Positions 36,679-45,679 of a stretch of DNA of 64,000 nucleotides are shown here, in pieces. Below the pieces are notes generated by a model that searched no databases, had not been told where the DNA came from, and saw only the letters and a list, made by a program, of their open reading frames with translations. The first letter of the stretch is position 1, and every line of letters begins with the position of its first letter. A program made the translations under genes and the position numbers. Origin of the DNA: Methylophaga sp. (GTDB lineage: Bacteria; Pseudomonadota; Gammaproteobacteria; Nitrosococcales; Methylophagaceae); contig NZ_VENF01000009.1 of NCBI RefSeq assembly GCF_009711715.1, positions 186,001-250,000 on the forward strand. The letters run 5' to 3'.

Positions 36679-37722
36679 CTATATCCGTGAAACAGATGTT
36701 GCAGGCAGAATAAGACGCGTGACTGAAGCAGCCTGCAAATCCCGCATACAGCGATGGTGCCCGAGCGGACATTCCCGCTCAAAACAGGGGCTGCATTCAA
36801 TATCAATCTGCACAATATGCGCATTGTCTGCAAGCGGCGGGGTAAATGCCGGGGAAGTGGGACCATAAACGGCGACCAGAGGCCGTTGCATTGCAGCAGC
36901 GATATGCATCAGTCCGGAATCATTTGAGATGACCCAGTCAGCCGTGCCCAGTAAGTCGATTGCTTCTTCCAGCGTGGTGCGGCCACTGAGATTAACAAAT
37001 TGGGACTGATGATTCGGCTCAATGGCATTTTCAATTTCGGCGGCAGTGTTTTGATCGGCTTTGGAGCCGAGCGCCAGCACCTGCCAGCCTTGTTTCAAGA
37101 GCGTATTGGCGACTTCAGCATAATACTCAGGCGGCCATTGTTTGGCCGGGCCGAACTCAGCACCGGGACAAAGCATCAGGCGCTTCTGGCCGGGCCTAAG
37201 CTCAGGGTTCACGTTCTCATCGACTGGAAATGGCTGCATCAGTGGTGGCTGATAACTGGGGGCAGCGTGAGATTGGGAAGCGGGATAGGCCAGTGACACA
37301 AAACGCTGGACCATCATCGGCAGTGCTTGTTTATCCAGTTGCCGGATATCGTTGAGCAGACCATAACGCATCTCGCCACGCCAGCCGGTGCGAATCGGGA
37401 TGCCGGCAAACCATGGGATGAGCGCCGATTTCCAAGAGTTAGGCAGCACAATCGCCTGATCGTAATGATTCTGCGCCAGTTGTTTACCCAGTTTTCTGCG
37501 CATCGCCCAGCCGAACACACCATGGCTGACGGGCATCGTTATCGCTTCGCTGACTTCAGGCATGCGCTGCAATAAGGGCCGCGTCCAGTCCATTGCCAGC
37601 ACGTCAATCTGTACCGCCGGATTATCTGCTTTGAGCGCTTTAAACAATGACTGCGCCATTACCATATCACCGACCCAGGACGGGCCGATAATCAGGATTT
37701 TCTTTATTTCCGGTTCAGACAT
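36679..37722 (-). CDS. waaF: LPS heptosyltransferase II
   Basis: Adds the second heptose to the inner core, after WaaC. The 347 residues have IKKILIIGPSWVGDMVMAQSLFK at the N-terminus and LMLCPGAEFGPAKQWPPEYYAEVA in the middle. The ADP-heptose motif VISNDSGLMHIAAAMQRPLVAVYGPTSP is followed by CSPCFERECPLGHHRC. This combination separates WaaF from WaaC. It is the upstream (5') end of the leftward LPS genes, with the ZIP gene four bases before it. Confidence 0.94.
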   Translation of the reverse strand: MSEPEIKKILIIGPSWVGDMVMAQSLFKALKADNPAVQIDVLAMDWTRPLLQRMPEVSEAITMPVSHGVFGWAMRRKLGKQLAQNHYDQAIVLPNSWKSALIPWFAGIPIRTGWRGEMRYGLLNDIRQLDKQALPMMVQRFVSLAYPASQSHAAPSYQPPLMQPFPVDENVNPELRPGQKRLMLCPGAEFGPAKQWPPEYYAEVANTLLKQGWQVLALGSKADQNTAAEIENAIEPNHQSQFVNLSGRTTLEEAIDLLGTADWVISNDSGLMHIAAAMQRPLVAVYGPTSPAFTPPLADNAHIVQIDIECSPCFERECPLGHHRCMRDLQAASVTRLILPATSVSRI

Positions 37723-37725
37723 GGA

Positions 37726-38526
37726 TCAGTGCAGTGTGCTGTGGGTAACAAAGATAAATATCACCCCCAGCGCAATCAGCACGATCTGCTGCAGGGTTTC
37801 ACCTGGTTTGATACGGGTATGCAGGCCCGGGATCAGGTCGGCTACAGCAACATAAATAAAACTTGAAGCCGCTATCACCAGAATGTAAGGCAACAGGTGC
37901 TGCATATCGCCCAGCGTGAAATAAGCCAGCAAGGCGCCGGCCACAGTCCCCAGACTGGATAAAACATTGAAATACAGTGCTTTTCGGCGACTAAAGCCGC
38001 TGTGAAGCAGAATCACAAAATCTCCCAGCTCCTGTGGAATTTCATGCGCCGCGATAGCCAGGGCGGTGACGATACCCAGATGAATATCAGTCATAAATGC
38101 TGCGGCAATCAGAATACCGTCAACAAAATTATGAATCGTATCGCCAACCAGAATCAGCGGGCCGGCCGCTGCATGGTGGTGACCGCCATGATGGTCTGGC
38201 CGCTCCAGTTCAGGAATGTGTTCGTCACCATGATGGCTGTGGCAGTGGCGCCAGAGCACCATTTTTTCCAGTACAAAAAACAGCATCAGGCCCAACAGCA
38301 GGGTGAGTCCAATTTCGTGAGCATCAACGGCATAGGTATGCTCAATTGCGTGCGGCAGCAAACCCAGAAAAGAGGCACCCAGCAAAGCGCCGATAGCAAA
38401 GCTGACGAGGTGCGGTACCGCAATGCTCCGATGATTTTCTGACAGCATCAGGAAAGACGACGCGATCCCCACACTCAGCAGACCGCCCAGCAGACTGAAG
38501 CCGATAATCCAGTAGAGTAAATCCAT
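37726..38526 (-). CDS. ZIP family divalent metal transporter
   Basis: An inner-membrane transporter of about 266 residues and eight segments, probably for zinc uptake. The core motifs are HNFVDGILIAAAF and HEIPQELGDFVILLHSG, with the paired metal sites of TM4 and TM5. A His-rich loop (HCHSHHGDEHIPE...HHGGHHHAAA) lies between TM3 and TM4. The start is ATG 38526, or GTG 38532; a TAGGTGG sequence overlaps this region. It directly precedes waaF, but a functional link is not obvious. Confidence 0.9.
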   Translation of the reverse strand: MDLLYWIIGFSLLGGLLSVGIASSFLMLSENHRSIAVPHLVSFAIGALLGASFLGLLPHAIEHTYAVDAHEIGLTLLLGLMLFFVLEKMVLWRHCHSHHGDEHIPELERPDHHGGHHHAAAGPLILVGDTIHNFVDGILIAAAFMTDIHLGIVTALAIAAHEIPQELGDFVILLHSGFSRRKALYFNVLSSLGTVAGALLAYFTLGDMQHLLPYILVIAASSFIYVAVADLIPGLHTRIKPGETLQQIVLIALGVIFIFVTHSTLH

Positions 38527-38562
38527 AACCACCTACAAAAAAGTTAAGCTGGTAATGATACC

Positions 38563-39309
38563 TTATTTGTGCTCAATCCAGATAAGCGATGCCATCCTGC
38601 CCGTCACGCGGTCACGACGGTAAGAAAAAAAGCGATCAGCTTCGGTGACGGTGCAGTGATGACCGCCGTAAACAGCCCTGATACCCAGCTGGTTAAGCCT
38701 TTGCCGGGCCAGCAGATAGATATCCGCTAGATAGTGGTCGCTACCATGTGACCGGAATGCCTCCCCGGCTTCTTTGGATCTGGCCGTAAAAGCCGCAAAA
38801 ACTTCCGCTCCGACTTCAAATTGCTGCGGACCGATAGCTGGGCCCAGCCAGGCCAGGATGTTGCCGGGATCACAGGAAAACCGTGAAGCAGTGTTTTCCA
38901 GCACACCATTCAGCAGGCCCCGCCAGCCGGCATGAGCGGCTGCCACCTGTTGACCGGCTGAATCGGTGAATAACACCGGCAGACAGTCTGCGGTCATGAC
39001 AACACAAACCTGATCTGACTGGTTGCTATAGATGGCATCAGCCTTAATTCCCGCCTGCCAGTGATCAGCGTCAATAACCCGGGTGCCATGAACCTGTTCC
39101 AGCCACAGCGGATTTGACGGCAATGTGCCGGCGAGCTTCAGCTGTTTACGGTTGGCAAAAACCGCCGCTTCGTCATCATTGACATGCAGCCCAAGGTTGA
39201 GACTGTCATAAGGTGGTTTACTGATACCTCCACTGCGGGTAGAAGAAAAAGCCTTAACCTGTGCCGGCGCCGGCCAGTCGGGCTCAATGAGAGAAAATTC
39301 TGCCCTCAT
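38563..39309 (-). CDS. pgeF: Peptidoglycan editing factor PgeF (YfiH, laccase-domain fold)
   Basis: A protein of 248 residues from ATG 39309, which overlaps the stop of the upstream gene (ATGA). The zinc site and active region are visible in VVMTADCLPVLF and AAHAGWRGLLNGVLE, with a later GPAIGPQQFEVG. The family (previously polyphenol oxidase/DUF152) has purine nucleoside phosphorylase-like activity, and in E. coli it removes mis-incorporated L-Ser from UDP-MurNAc. It often neighbours clpB, but here clpB is 12 kb away. Confidence 0.92.
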   Translation of the reverse strand: MRAEFSLIEPDWPAPAQVKAFSSTRSGGISKPPYDSLNLGLHVNDDEAAVFANRKQLKLAGTLPSNPLWLEQVHGTRVIDADHWQAGIKADAIYSNQSDQVCVVMTADCLPVLFTDSAGQQVAAAHAGWRGLLNGVLENTASRFSCDPGNILAWLGPAIGPQQFEVGAEVFAAFTARSKEAGEAFRSHGSDHYLADIYLLARQRLNQLGIRAVYGGHHCTVTEADRFFSYRRDRVTGRMASLIWIEHK

Positions 39310-40100
39310 TTGGCAGCCTCGGCCAGGTAGCGCTGCCATTGTTCGAACAGATTGTGATCAATCGCGGCATAGGTCGAGCGTGGTTGAAGGGTACGGCTGA
39401 AAGGCTGATCACCCTGTAAAGTGGCAGCATAGCCGCCGGCTTCAGACAGAATCAGATCGGCAGCCGCGTAATCCCAGATATGCTGACTGCCATGCAGGTA
39501 AATATGGCCTCTGCCCGCAGCCAGCCAGCACAGTTCCAGGGCGATTGAGCCGAGGTTGCGCTGAGAGGCGTAGGGTTTATCGCTGACAATGCGGGTGGCC
39601 AGGCTGTCGGGCAGACGTTTGAAGTCAATAAAAGCAATGCTGCGCTTGAGGTGTAAACCGGTCTCTCCGGCTATCAGAGGTTCGTCGTTCAGCCAGGCTC
39701 CCTGCCCACGCACAGCAGCAAACAGCTCATTCCGGACTGGATCCAGGACAATACCGGCTTTGACTTCGCCGGCTTCGATCAATGCCAGTGAGACCGAAAA
39801 AAACGGCAATCCGGCAGCAAAGTTGCTGGTGCCGTCGACGGGGTCCAGACACCAGAGTGGTTTACCGGAATCGAGCAGTGTTTGTTGCTGCTGAGCCGTC
39901 ATTTCCTCACCCAGTAACAGCACCTCAGGGCAAATTTTCGCCAGGCGCTGTGTCAGTGCCTGCTGCACGGCTTTGTCAGCGCGGGTGATAATGCTGCCAT
40001 CTTTTTTGTACTCCCGCGGGACGTTGTTATAGAGCGGCAGCAGTGTGCTTTGCGCCACTTCTCTGACGATGTTCTGCAGTTGCTGCCGGTCAATATCCAT
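39306..40100 (-). CDS. Inositol monophosphatase family phosphatase
   Basis: A protein of 264 residues with the family's metal sites: LLGEEMTA (Glu in site 1), WCLDPVDGTSNFAAGLPFF (DPVDGT) and HIWDYAAADLILSEAGG (WDxAAG type). The family includes SuhB, CysQ and other phosphatases. The sequence RLPDSLATRIV...SQRNLGSIALELCW fits a general IMPase. CysQ-type activity on PAP cannot be excluded. It is coupled to pgeF by an ATGA overlap. Confidence 0.85.
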   Translation of the reverse strand: MDIDRQQLQNIVREVAQSTLLPLYNNVPREYKKDGSIITRADKAVQQALTQRLAKICPEVLLLGEEMTAQQQQTLLDSGKPLWCLDPVDGTSNFAAGLPFFSVSLALIEAGEVKAGIVLDPVRNELFAAVRGQGAWLNDEPLIAGETGLHLKRSIAFIDFKRLPDSLATRIVSDKPYASQRNLGSIALELCWLAAGRGHIYLHGSQHIWDYAAADLILSEAGGYAATLQGDQPFSRTLQPRSTYAAIDHNLFEQWQRYLAEAAK

Positions 40101-40197
40101 GACGCGAGTATAACAGCGCCGTCAGAATTTAATTCAATCTGGCTCCATCACAGGGTAAACTGCGGGACTGTTGAAACGATTTATGATTGCGATTTGC

Positions 40198-40926
40198 ATG
40201 CGAGTCCCACGATTTTACTGTCCCCAGCTGGATCCGGATAAAACCCAGTTTGATTTGCCGGATACTGTGCATCGTCACGCCATTCAGGTGTTGCGGATGA
40301 AACCCGGTGCGATGCTCCGGTTGTTTGACGGGGCCGGCCTTGAATTTGAAGCCACCCTGACGGCGGTGGAAAAAAGACGCTCTCAGGTCAGCCTGGGTGA
40401 ACCGCTCAATCAAATCAGCGAGTCGCCATTGCAGATCACCCTGTTGCAAGGGATATCCCGTGGCGAACGGATGGATTTTGCCATTCAAAAAGCCGTCGAG
40501 CTTGGTGTCAGAACTATCGTGCCGGTGGTGACAGAGCACTGTAATGTGCAACTCAGTCGGGAGCGTGCCCGGAAAAGAATCGCTCACTGGCAGGGCGTTT
40601 TAGTCAGTGCCTGCGAACAGAGCGGTCGCAGTTATCTGCCCGAACTGGCTGAGGTGACCAGCCTGGAGCAGGCACTCGGTTCAGTGACCGATGAGCTCAG
40701 ACTGGTGCTGGACCCGGAAGCGACAACGGGCTTTCACGATTTAAGTAAACCGTCTGCTTTGACACTGCTGATTGGCCCGGAAGGTGGTTTATCGGATGCA
40801 GAAATCCAACAGGCTCAGACTCACGGTTTCACGGCCCTGCAGTTCGGGCCACGCATCCTGCGTACGGAAACCGCGGCCACGGCGGCTTTGGCCGTCGTGC
40901 AGACGCTTTGGGGTGACCTGGCGTGA
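40198..40926 (+). CDS. rsmE: 16S rRNA m3U1498 methyltransferase RsmE
   Basis: SPOUT-family enzyme that methylates U1498 of 16S rRNA. From ATG 40198 (MRVPRFYCPQLD) it has 242 residues, the usual length; longer TTG/ATG options upstream lack support. The N-terminal PUA-like part has HRHAIQVLRM, and the C-terminal SPOUT knot has LLIGPEGGLSDAEI and FGPRILRTETAATAAL. Its stop overlaps the GTG of the DUF3301 gene (GTGA), as in other gammaproteobacteria. Confidence 0.95.
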   Translation: MRVPRFYCPQLDPDKTQFDLPDTVHRHAIQVLRMKPGAMLRLFDGAGLEFEATLTAVEKRRSQVSLGEPLNQISESPLQITLLQGISRGERMDFAIQKAVELGVRTIVPVVTEHCNVQLSRERARKRIAHWQGVLVSACEQSGRSYLPELAEVTSLEQALGSVTDELRLVLDPEATTGFHDLSKPSALTLLIGPEGGLSDAEIQQAQTHGFTALQFGPRILRTETAATAALAVVQTLWGDLA

Positions 40927-41234
40927 GTGAAAGCACTTTTCTGTTTCTGATTCTGGCAGTGATTGCCTGGCTCTGGTGGGATAGCCGGGGAGTTGCAGAG
41001 CGTGCCACTATTTCAGCCCGTGCCTACTGCGGTAATGCCGGGGTTAGCTTTCTTAATGATACGGTTGCCTGGCAAAAAATCCGCCTCAAGCGTAACCATG
41101 CCGGTCGCATCGCCCTGCAGCGCACTTACTTTTTCGAGTTTGCCAGTGATATGCAACAGCGCTATCGTGGTGAAATCGTCATGCTGGGTAAAAAAGTTGA
41201 ATCGATCAGTCTGGATGCATACCGCGTCAGCTGA
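40923..41234 (+). CDS. DUF3301 family membrane-anchored protein
   Basis: A protein of 103 residues starting at GTG 40923, which overlaps the rsmE stop. One N-terminal membrane helix (FLFLILAVIAWLWW) is followed by the conserved DSRGVAERA...AYC segment and a beta-rich domain with LQRTYFFEFASDM and RGEIVMLGKKVESI. This is the DUF3301 pattern; the function is unknown. Confidence 0.85.
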   Translation: MSESTFLFLILAVIAWLWWDSRGVAERATISARAYCGNAGVSFLNDTVAWQKIRLKRNHAGRIALQRTYFFEFASDMQQRYRGEIVMLGKKVESISLDAYRVS

Positions 41235-41254
41235 TTTCACCACAGAGGACTATC

Positions 41255-42271
41255 ATGCAGACAAAATCCGCATTGGTCGTAGATGACTCCAGGGTCGCCA
41301 GACTGACTCTGAGCAAACTGTTGCAGTCTCACGGTTTTGACATTACTGAAAAAGGCAGCGCGGAAGAAGCGCTGCAATGGTTGCAGGAAACTGACTCACA
41401 GCCGGATCTGATTTTCATGGATGTGATGATGGGGGGCATGGATGGCCTCACTGCAACACGGCAAATAAAGCAAAATTCCGATTGGGCAGGGGTACCGGTC
41501 ATCATCTGTACCGGTAAAGAAACCGAAGATGATTTAAAACAGGCACTGGCCAGTGGCGCCACCGCGGTATTGGCTAAGCCCCCTGCAGCCGAAGCCGTGC
41601 AGAAATTGTTGACGGATGTGCAGCCGGCACCGTCTGCAGCACCAACTTCACAAGAACCGGCTGAGTCAGCCACAATACCGACCGAGGCTATCGTTGCCGA
41701 GCTTCGTGCGCAGCTGATGCCGGAATTGGAACAGAGGCTGAACGCCTCCATCAACGAGATTCGTCAGCAACTGGCGCAGCAACAGCAGCAGTATAATCAG
41801 ACGCAGGGCGGCCTCGATAAACTGTCAGAACTGCGTCAGCAAATGACTGACTCGGTCCAGCAACAGTTCACTGAACTCAGTCAGCGCTTTTCAGTAACCA
41901 CTGAACAACGGGTGCCCGAGCTTGCACAGAAAGCTCTGGACACGGCCATGGAGAACTTCGGCCTGACAGACAAACTGAATCAGGTTTTACGCCATCAGGC
42001 TTCTGGCTGGTTAGAACAGCAACAAAGTGACATCCGCAATCAGCTTGAGCAGGAACTCAAGCAGAGACTGCATGCGGATATCGACAGCTACCTGCAGCAG
42101 CAACTCAATCAACGAGTGCCGGAACTGGTCGAGCAATACAGGCTGCAGACAGCAACTGACAGACAGGAGCAAAGTCTAGAGTCACTGCAATCCCAGCTTG
42201 GAATGCAGCGTAATATCTCGATTGGGGCTGGCCTTGTCGCCATTGTGGCGCTGATTCTGGCGCTGCTCTAA
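41255..42271 (+). CDS. Response-regulator receiver protein with coiled coil and C-terminal membrane anchor
   Basis: A protein of 338 residues. A canonical receiver domain spans 1-120, with Asp10, Asp11, phospho-acceptor Asp56 (IFMDVMM), Thr86 (ICTGKE) and Lys108 (LAKPP). A Pro/Ala linker (121-142) leads into a Gln-rich predicted coiled coil (about 145-318) with repeated heptads. A hydrophobic tail, IGAGLVAIVALILALL, forms the last residues and looks like a tail anchor. No DNA-binding or enzymatic output domain is seen. It may act as a phosphorylation-controlled scaffold on the inner membrane. Partner kinases are not nearby. Confidence 0.8.
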   Translation: MQTKSALVVDDSRVARLTLSKLLQSHGFDITEKGSAEEALQWLQETDSQPDLIFMDVMMGGMDGLTATRQIKQNSDWAGVPVIICTGKETEDDLKQALASGATAVLAKPPAAEAVQKLLTDVQPAPSAAPTSQEPAESATIPTEAIVAELRAQLMPELEQRLNASINEIRQQLAQQQQQYNQTQGGLDKLSELRQQMTDSVQQQFTELSQRFSVTTEQRVPELAQKALDTAMENFGLTDKLNQVLRHQASGWLEQQQSDIRNQLEQELKQRLHADIDSYLQQQLNQRVPELVEQYRLQTATDRQEQSLESLQSQLGMQRNISIGAGLVAIVALILALL

Positions 42272-42279
42272 ATCCTGCA

Positions 42280-43122
42280 ATGATGCCCACCATCCAGGAA
42301 GCCCGTGCTTTTGGTCTGGCAGAGCTTGCCGTTAGCATCAGTCCTGATGTCGATGTACAGGTGTTGCTCTGTCATGTGCTGGCGTGCAACCCGACCCAGC
42401 TGATGACAGCGCCCGAAACGGAATTGACCGAGGCGCAGTGGCAGCAGTTCGCTGAACTGATTGCACGCCGAAAACAGGGTGAACCCGTCGCGCATCTGAC
42501 CGGCAGCCGGGGGTTCTGGAGTCTGGATCTTGAAGTCGATAACTCCACTTTGATTCCACGGCCAGACACCGAGTTACTGGTCTCGCTATGTCTGCCCAAA
42601 TTAAAGCATGGCATGACGGCTGCGGACTTGGGCACCGGCACCGGTGCCATCGCCCTGTCGCTGGCCTCGGAAAAGCCGGGCGTACATTTTGTAGCTACTG
42701 ATCTGCAGTTTGCTGCACTCAAACTGGCGCAAAAAAACGCCGATAAGCATGAGCTGGATAATGTCCATTTTTTGCAGATGTCCTGGCTTGGTGGTTTCCG
42801 GCCGCGCAGTTTTGATTTAATTGTGTCCAATCCGCCCTATATCCGCGCCGATGACCCGCATCTGTTACAGGGCGATGTGCGTTTTGAACCGCGCACTGCG
42901 CTGGTATCCGGTGATGACGGTCTCGATGATATCCGTCGCATTACTGAACAAGCGGTTGATTGTCTCAAACCTGGCGGCTGGTTGCTGGTCGAGCATGGTT
43001 ACGACCAGTCTCAGCGGGTACAGGATTGTCTGGCGCTGGCCGGGTTTGAGCATATCAGCGCGCATCAGGATTTCGGCGGCCAGGATCGGGCGGTAATGGG
43101 TCAGTTAGCGGAGACGGACTGA
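42280..43122 (+). CDS. prmC: Release factor glutamine methyltransferase
   Basis: Methylates the GGQ glutamine of RF1 and RF2. The 280 residues have an N-terminal helical domain and a Rossmann methyltransferase domain with AADLGTGTGAIALSLA (SAM binding) and the substrate motif IVSNPPYIRADD. The mid-region RGFWSLDLEVDNSTLIPRPDTE holds the conserved IPRPDTE. Followed by moeB, as in many gammaproteobacteria. Confidence 0.97.
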   Translation: MMPTIQEARAFGLAELAVSISPDVDVQVLLCHVLACNPTQLMTAPETELTEAQWQQFAELIARRKQGEPVAHLTGSRGFWSLDLEVDNSTLIPRPDTELLVSLCLPKLKHGMTAADLGTGTGAIALSLASEKPGVHFVATDLQFAALKLAQKNADKHELDNVHFLQMSWLGGFRPRSFDLIVSNPPYIRADDPHLLQGDVRFEPRTALVSGDDGLDDIRRITEQAVDCLKPGGWLLVEHGYDQSQRVQDCLALAGFEHISAHQDFGGQDRAVMGQLAETD

Positions 43123-43179
43123 CATGTCTTATCGCCATGGCAGGCGTTATAATACCGGTTTGAGAAAACAGAATTGCCG

Positions 43180-43932
43180 ATGAACGACGATCAACTGCTA
43201 CGTTACAGCCGACATATTCTGCTGCCGCAGGTGGATATCAAAGGGCAGCAGAAATTGCTGGATGCCCACGTTATGATCGTGGGGCTGGGAGGCCTGGGAT
43301 CGCCGGTTGCGATCTACCTGGCTGCCGCCGGTGTCGGACGTTTGACCTTGGTGGACGATGATGTGGTCGAGTTATCCAACCTGCAAAGGCAAATCGTGCA
43401 CAGCGAAGCACAGATCGGCAACAGCAAAGTCAGCTCCGCCGCAGAGAGGCTGAGCGCACTGAACGCCGATGTCGAGTTAAACTTGATTGACCGGCGACTG
43501 GATAAAGCCGGGCTGCTTGAAGCAACCCATGATGTCGATGTGCTGGTGGATTGCAGTGATAACTTTGCCACCCGTTTTCTACTCAACGAGGTCAGTCAGC
43601 AGCAGGGGTTGCCACTGGTCTCCGGTGCGGCTATCCGCTTTGAAGGTCAGGTGACGGTCTACGACCCACGTCAGCCGGGCAGACCCTGTTACCGCTGTCT
43701 CTATGAAGATAAGGGCGAATTGGAAGAGACCTGCTCAGAAAGCGGTATTCTGGCACCCATTCTGGCCGTGATCGGTGGCGTGCAGGCTGTAGAGACAGTC
43801 AAACTCCTGATGGGGCTTGGTGAAAGTCTGGCCGGACGCTTATTGATTCTGGATGCGTTCAGCATGAGCTGGCGCGAAATCAAAATGAAGCAGGATCCGA
43901 CTTGTCCTGTGTGTACTAAAACATCAGAGTAA
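43180..43932 (+). CDS. moeB: E1-like adenylyltransferase MoeB/ThiF family
   Basis: Adenylates the C-terminal glycine of a ubiquitin-like sulfur carrier such as MoaD or ThiS. Started at ATG 43180 it has 250 residues. The nucleotide loop GLGGLGSP (35-42), Arg-finger region LSNLQRQIVH, zinc cysteines Cys170/Cys173 and Cys242/Cys245, and Cys185 in the crossover loop are visible. MoeB and ThiF cannot be separated from sequence alone without the carrier, and no carrier gene is in view. The JAMM peptidase gene follows eight bases later, a recurrent pairing. Confidence 0.87.
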   Translation: MNDDQLLRYSRHILLPQVDIKGQQKLLDAHVMIVGLGGLGSPVAIYLAAAGVGRLTLVDDDVVELSNLQRQIVHSEAQIGNSKVSSAAERLSALNADVELNLIDRRLDKAGLLEATHDVDVLVDCSDNFATRFLLNEVSQQQGLPLVSGAAIRFEGQVTVYDPRQPGRPCYRCLYEDKGELEETCSESGILAPILAVIGGVQAVETVKLLMGLGESLAGRLLILDAFSMSWREIKMKQDPTCPVCTKTSE

Positions 43933-43940
43933 ACAAAACA

Positions 43941-44348
43941 ATGACAAAAACAACCGTTCAAATTCCCAGAACACTGGCGAATCAGCTTTTGCATCAGGCA
44001 CAGTTGTCACCGTCACAGGAAGTCTGTGGCCTGGTCGGCCAGCGCGGTGATCAGTGCGAATGCTATCCGATTGAAAATGTCGCCACCGATGCCAGCGTCC
44101 TGTTCGCGCTTAATGCCAGCGAACAGCTGGCGGCCTTCAAAAGCATGAAAGAAAAAGGGCAAAGCCTGTTTGCTATTTATCATTCGCATCCAAGCAGTCC
44201 GCCGCTGCCGTCACAAATCGATATCGAGGATGCCAACTACAGCGATGCGCTGTACCTGATTATTTCCCTCAATACCAAAGGTGTGCTGGAAATGCGCGGC
44301 TTTTATCTGAAAGCCGGCCAAACCGAAGAAGTTGAACTGATTTTATGA
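43941..44348 (+). CDS. JAMM/MPN+ (M67 family) metallopeptidase
   Basis: A small zinc peptidase of 135 residues. The JAMM signature is complete: Glu27 (SQEVCGLVG), then His81-x-His83 and Ser91-x2-Asp94 (HSHPSSPPLPSQID). Prokaryotic members of this size process or deconjugate ubiquitin-like sulfur carriers. It lies between the E1-like gene and pmbA, overlapping the pmbA start by four bases. By context it would trim or release the carrier activated by the neighbouring enzyme. Confidence 0.9.
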   Translation: MTKTTVQIPRTLANQLLHQAQLSPSQEVCGLVGQRGDQCECYPIENVATDASVLFALNASEQLAAFKSMKEKGQSLFAIYHSHPSSPPLPSQIDIEDANYSDALYLIISLNTKGVLEMRGFYLKAGQTEEVELIL

Positions 44349-45679
44349 GCCGAGAACTAAAAAAAACGGATATGGAACAAGCTGCGCAGATCGCGCTGGA
44401 AGAGGCCAAAAAACGGGGCGCCACGGCTGCCGAGGTCGGTCTGAGTCAGAGTAAAGGCTTGTCGGTGACAGTGCGTCAGCGGGAAGTGGAAACCCTGGAG
44501 CACAATAATGATACCGGTATGGGCATCACGGTATTTTTCGGTCAGAGCAAAGCTTCTTCCAGTACCTCGGATCTGAGCCTGCCGGCGATCCGTGAAGCAG
44601 TGGAAGCAGCCTGTAATATCGCCCGCCATACCCAGCCCGATGAAGCCGCTGGCCTGGCCGATGCAGAACTGATGGCCAGCGATTTCCCTAATTTATCACT
44701 GTATCATCCCTGGGATCTGAGCGTGGACAAAGCCATTGAACTGGCAACCGAATGTGAAGCAGCCGGTCTCGATGCCGATGACAGAATCAGCAATTCGGAA
44801 GGTGCCACGGTCAGCAGTCACAACGGTAAACGTATCTATGCCAACAGTCATGGTTTTCTGGGTGTCACTGACAGCAGCCGTCACAGCATTTCTGCCAGCC
44901 TGATCGCCAGTGACGGTCGCGGCATGCAGCGTGATTACTGGTACGACATGGCGCGTGATGCCGCCGATCTGGACAGCGTTGCCAGTGTCGGTCTCAAAGC
45001 CGCGCAGCGCACGCTGGCAAGGCTGGGTGCCGGTGAAGTAAAAACCGGCAGCTACCCGGTGCTGTTTTCAGCCGAGGTTGCTCCATCCCTGTTTGGCCAG
45101 TTGATAGCAGCCATTCGGGGCGGCGCTTTGTATCGTAATGCTTCCTTTTTGTTGGATAAAAAAGGCGAGCAGATTTTTCCCGAATACATTCATATTCACG
45201 AACAGCCACATCTGCCCAAAGCCCTGGGCAGTGCTGCATTTGATGCCGAAGGCGTGGCAACCCGTAATCGCGATATTGTGAAGAATGGCGTTCTGCAGGA
45301 TTACGTGCTGGATAGCTATGCAGCCCGCAGACTGGGTCTGGAGACCACTGCCAATGCCGGTGGTGTCCATAACCTGACCATTGACAGTACCTGTGACGCT
45401 GATTTTGAAGGTCTGGTGAAACGCCTGCATAAGGGCATTATTGTGACCGAAACCATGGGCATGGGCGTCAATATTGTCAATGGTGATTATTCCCAGGGTG
45501 CGGCCGGCTTTTGGGTTGAAAATGGTGAAATTCAGTATCCGGTCGATGAGTTCACCATTGCCAGCAATCTTCAGGATATGTTCATGGCATTGCAGGCTGT
45601 CGGTAGCGATATTGATGTCCGAGGCAATACCCGTTGCGGTTCGGTGCTGCTGGAAAAAATGATGATTGCAGCGGCATAG
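44345..45679 (+). CDS. pmbA: Metalloprotease subunit PmbA/TldE
   Basis: Partner of TldD in a heterodimeric zinc protease that degrades small peptides and unfolded leaders (e.g. microcin B17 maturation, CcdA turnover). The 444 residues show TldE features: QREVETLEHNNDTGMGITVFFG near the start, a middle beta barrel, and VTETMGMGVNIVNGDYSQGAAGFWVENGE towards the end. TldE itself lacks the HExxxH of TldD. tldD is not in the window. Confidence 0.95.
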   Translation: MSRELKKTDMEQAAQIALEEAKKRGATAAEVGLSQSKGLSVTVRQREVETLEHNNDTGMGITVFFGQSKASSSTSDLSLPAIREAVEAACNIARHTQPDEAAGLADAELMASDFPNLSLYHPWDLSVDKAIELATECEAAGLDADDRISNSEGATVSSHNGKRIYANSHGFLGVTDSSRHSISASLIASDGRGMQRDYWYDMARDAADLDSVASVGLKAAQRTLARLGAGEVKTGSYPVLFSAEVAPSLFGQLIAAIRGGALYRNASFLLDKKGEQIFPEYIHIHEQPHLPKALGSAAFDAEGVATRNRDIVKNGVLQDYVLDSYAARRLGLETTANAGGVHNLTIDSTCDADFEGLVKRLHKGIIVTETMGMGVNIVNGDYSQGAAGFWVENGEIQYPVDEFTIASNLQDMFMALQAVGSDIDVRGNTRCGSVLLEKMMIAAA

